Source: an uncultured Bacilli bacterium (GTDB lineage Bacteria; Bacillota_I; Bacilli_A; RF39; UBA660). From it: DNA of 64,000 bases. Positions 62,031 to 64,000 of this stretch are shown here, piece by piece. Numbering within the stretch: the stretch's first letter is position 1; every line of letters begins with the position of its first letter. Under the pieces are notes generated by a model, which saw only the letters and a program-made list of their open reading frames with translations, was not told the origin of the DNA and did no database searches. The stretch covers positions 1 to 64,000 of the forward strand of contig CAKPEZ010000002.1 of NCBI GenBank assembly GCA_934149465.1, written 5' to 3'. Position numbers and translations under genes: made by a program.

Positions 62031-62885
62031 ATGAAAAAACATAAAACAACATTTATTATGACATTATTTTTTTTCATAGGACTTTTAACGCTTCTATATC
62101 CAACATTAAGTAATTATTACAATGAAAAAATGCAAGTAAAAACAATATATAATTATGAAAATATATTGAATGATACTAATAAAATAGATTTTGCTAAATT
62201 AAAAAGTGAAGCAAATGAATATAATGTGAAACTTGCTAATTTAAAAGAACCGTTACTTAGTTATGAATCTTTAGATAACTATCAAGAGCTATTAAACATA
62301 AATAATGACGGAATGATAGGATATATTACTATAGATAAAATAAAAATAGAACTTCCTATCTATCATGGAACTAGCAGTGAAGTATTAAATTCTAGTGTAG
62401 GACATTTGGAAGGAACATCTTTACCAATAGGTGGCTCTAATACTCATAGTGTATTATCTGCTCATAGAGGTCTTCCATCTTCTAAATTATTTACTGATTT
62501 AGATAAATTAGAAATAGGAGATACATTTAAAATAACTGTTTTAGATGAAACTTTAACCTATCAAGTAGATAAAATTACTATAGTAAAGCCATCAGATCGA
62601 AGTGAGTTAAAAATAGAAGAAGATGGTGATTATGTAACACTTCTTACTTGTACTCCTTATGGAATAAATACTCATAGACTACTAGTAAGGGGAACAAGAA
62701 TAGAAGGGGAAACTAAAAAATCTTATATTACTACTGAAGCGTTTAAAGTAAATAAACTCATAGTAATACCTTTGGTATCATTACCAATAATATTATTACT
62801 AATGATTATTTTATTAATAAAGCCAGTGAAAAAAGTAAACATTAATAAATATGAAGAGTTTATTTATCCAAACGGAAAAAGCTAG
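62031..62885 (+). CDS. Class C (pilin-polymerising) sortase
   Basis: 284 residues: an N-terminal helix (about 8-25), the sortase beta-barrel with GYITIDKIKIELPIYHG, His145 in SAHRGLPSSKLF, TLLTCTPYGINTHRLLVRG with catalytic Cys207 and Arg216, and a C-terminal membrane helix (about 245-265). This two-helix layout and the TLLTCTPYGINTHRL motif are class C features. It joins the LPETG threonine of one pilin to a lysine of the next. The usual lid motif (DPF/W) is not evident. Confidence 0.92.
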   Translation: MKKHKTTFIMTLFFFIGLLTLLYPTLSNYYNEKMQVKTIYNYENILNDTNKIDFAKLKSEANEYNVKLANLKEPLLSYESLDNYQELLNINNDGMIGYITIDKIKIELPIYHGTSSEVLNSSVGHLEGTSLPIGGSNTHSVLSAHRGLPSSKLFTDLDKLEIGDTFKITVLDETLTYQVDKITIVKPSDRSELKIEEDGDYVTLLTCTPYGINTHRLLVRGTRIEGETKKSYITTEAFKVNKLIVIPLVSLPIILLLMIILLIKPVKKVNINKYEEFIYPNGKS

Positions 62886-62897
62886 GGGAGGTATTTT

Positions 62898-63773
62898 ATG
62901 AAAAAGTTAAGTATTTTATTATTAATGTTATTTACCTTTTGTGCTAATATTCTATCTGTAAATGCACTAGATTTTACTAAAAAAGGAAGTATAGAAATAA
63001 CACTAATAGAAAAAGAAGAACAAACTAAAATAAATGGAGCAGAATTAACAATATATAAAATTGCTGATGCTAAAGAAGAAAATCATAATTTAGTATTTGA
63101 ATATGTTAATGAATTATCAGATTGTAAGGTTTCTTTAGATAATCTAGATAATGATAATATTAGCGAGGAAATAAATAAATGCTTAAATGATTCTGTTAAA
63201 GGAATTAGCTTAGTTACAGAAGATGGAAAAGTTAACTTTGAAGATTTAGATTTAGGATTATATTTAGTTAAGCAAACTAATAAAGTAGAAGGCTATAGCG
63301 TTATTACTCCTTATTTAGTAATGATCCCAAGAGTAATAAATGATGAATGGACTTATAACGTTACTTCTAAACCTAAAACAGACATTATAAGAGTAATAGA
63401 TTTAAAAGTAACAAAAGTATGGAACAAAGCTAATTCTAATATTAGTTCTTCTATTAATTTACCAAAAGAAATTGAAATTGAATTATCTAAAAATGGAGAA
63501 GTAATAGATACTGTTAAATTAAATAGCGCTAATAATTGGGAATATACTTGGAAAGATCTAGAAAAAAGTGATATGTATAACGTAAGAGAAGTAAATGTTC
63601 CTAAAGGATATACGGTTACATATCAAAAAGAAGGTAATTTATTTATCGTAACTAATACAACTAGCTTAGTTCAAACAGGTAATATGCCTTGGCTTGTTGA
63701 AATAATTGGTGGAATAGGACTTATATTTATTGTTATTTCTCTAATATATAATAAAAATGAACAAAAAAGCTAA
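62898..63773 (+). CDS. Minor/basal pilin with non-canonical sorting signal
   Basis: 291 residues: signal peptide (about 1-24); a SpaA/CnaB-like domain (about 28-160, GSIEITLIEKEEQTKINGAE ... GLYLVKQTN); a second CnaB domain (about 165-252, LKVTKVWNK ... YNVREVNVPKGY); and a C-terminal sorting region reading LVQTG (257-261) instead of LPxTG, then NMPW, helix and charged tail. The LVQTG variant may need the second sortase that begins in the next gene. It resembles basal pilins that anchor the pilus to the wall. The next gene overlaps it by 17 nt. Confidence 0.85.
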   Translation: MKKLSILLLMLFTFCANILSVNALDFTKKGSIEITLIEKEEQTKINGAELTIYKIADAKEENHNLVFEYVNELSDCKVSLDNLDNDNISEEINKCLNDSVKGISLVTEDGKVNFEDLDLGLYLVKQTNKVEGYSVITPYLVMIPRVINDEWTYNVTSKPKTDIIRVIDLKVTKVWNKANSNISSSINLPKEIEIELSKNGEVIDTVKLNSANNWEYTWKDLEKSDMYNVREVNVPKGYTVTYQKEGNLFIVTNTTSLVQTGNMPWLVEIIGGIGLIFIVISLIYNKNEQKS

Positions 63774-64000
63774 AATATTATTATTAATAGGAATATTCTT
63801 TATATTACTGGCGATTTCTCTTGGAATTTACTTTGAATGCAAAGAGATATATTCTAAAAGAAAAAGTAGTGAAGCTATGAACATAATTTTAGAAAAAACT
63901 ACTAATGAAGAAATTAAGAAAGATACTATTAATATAGATGGAACAGAATATATTGGATACTTAACTATACCTTCTTTAGAATTAAATTTACCAATTACTA
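63757..64000 (+). CDS. Second sortase, N-terminal part (cut by window end)
   Basis: 81 codons are visible: a basic start and membrane helix (about 7-24), a linker, then DGTEYIGYLTIPSLELNLPIT, the opening strands of a sortase domain (compare GYITIDKIKIELPIY in the class C sortase upstream). The short N-terminal segment without a second lid region suggests a class B or D-like housekeeping sortase dedicated to this pilus. The catalytic residues lie beyond the window. It overlaps the minor pilin gene, so it is in the same operon. Confidence 0.75.
   Translation, partial: MNKKAKILLLIGIFFILLAISLGIYFECKEIYSKRKSSEAMNIILEKTTNEEIKKDTINIDGTEYIGYLTIPSLELNLPIT

Noticed and set aside
1..64000. DGR reverse transcriptase or template repeat in the window
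   Set aside because: No coding region has RT motifs, and no non-coding GC-rich segment resembles the variable regions with extra A. If present they lie elsewhere.
1..64000. Mycoplasma-type genetic code (TGA = Trp)
   Set aside because: TGA terminates eno, mtnN, the Ham1-family gene and the PBP gene at the expected family lengths, and Trp codons are TGG.
1..64000. CRISPR arrays, insertion sequences, prophage or origin of replication
   Set aside because: No spaced direct repeats, transposase, integrase, phage structural genes or DnaA-box cluster were seen.

Overview
The window is a very AT-rich bacterial chromosome segment. It uses the standard genetic code (TGA ends several genes, for example eno and the PBP gene). 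The gene set is that of Bacillota, class Bacilli: EzrA, SepF, a DivIVA-like protein, an RNase J paralogue, LepA, an LCP protein, a three-PBP-style division cluster, and the miaB-ymcA-cotE order known from Bacillus. CotE and Cse60 homologues point to a spore-forming ancestry. LPXTG pili, dockerins/cohesins and diversified surface proteins fit a host- or gut-associated lineage. I cannot name a genus.

Layout. 0.1-2.8 kb: cysteine desulfurase, a small thioredoxin-like protein and a DsbD/CcdA-like thiol protein. 2.8-3.6 kb: rpsD on the minus strand with a clear promoter and a long leader. 3.8-12.5 kb: a large membrane-anchored cohesin/cadherin-like protein, ezrA, an Asn-rich membrane protein, an SDR, a membrane thioredoxin, a LysM protein and an unknown membrane protein. 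12.5-14.1 kb: a decayed stretch with a GNAT pseudogene, a small Cys-rich protein plus MerR-type regulator, a second decayed gene, and tRNA-Cys. 14.3-19.3 kb: cold-shock protein, a two-half ThyX-like protein, an M3-like metallopeptidase, a lipoprotein, sepF and a divIVA-like gene. 19.3-31 kb: an LCP protein with PASTA repeats, then a surface-protein region holding two proteins with diversity-generating-retroelement-type variable ends, a dockerin-bearing glucosaminidase next to a membrane-anchored cohesin protein, and lepA. 31-36.4 kb: an RNB-family protein, miaB, ymcA, cotE, a lipoprotein and cse60. 36.4-39.5 kb: a PilB ATPase divergent from two pseudopilins and a possible SPOR protein. 39.5-48.5 kb: a GH31 relative, an amidoligase, an RNase J2-like protein, eno, GNAT, mtnN and a Ham1-family pyrophosphatase. 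48.5-52.7 kb: a third leader-controlled surface protein and an ABC exporter behind an attenuator. 52.7-58 kb: PBP, mraY, ftsW/spoVE, a coiled-coil gene and signal peptidase I. 58-64 kb: a sortase-assembled pilus operon (VWA tip protein, LPETG backbone pilin, class C sortase, minor pilin, and the start of a second sortase, cut by the window end).

Most notable. Three unlinked surface-protein genes (21.7, 28.9 and 48.7 kb) share a nearly identical leader of about 190-235 bp. It has the same extended -10 promoter, a poly-G tract of different length in each copy (10, 9 and 6 G), and a strong intrinsic terminator just before the gene. Copies 1 and 2 also have a short leader ORF running through the G tract. 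In those two copies a one-base gain in the tract would carry the leader reading frame into the terminator stem, so slippage could switch termination off. Two of the three proteins end in A-depleted, GC-rich segments (about 10% A and 60% G+C by hand count) in C-type-lectin/FGE-like domains, the signature of DGR variable regions. The reverse transcriptase and template repeat are not in the window, so a DGR would have to act in trans. Together these suggest a surface-antigen system that combines on/off phase variation with targeted hypermutation.
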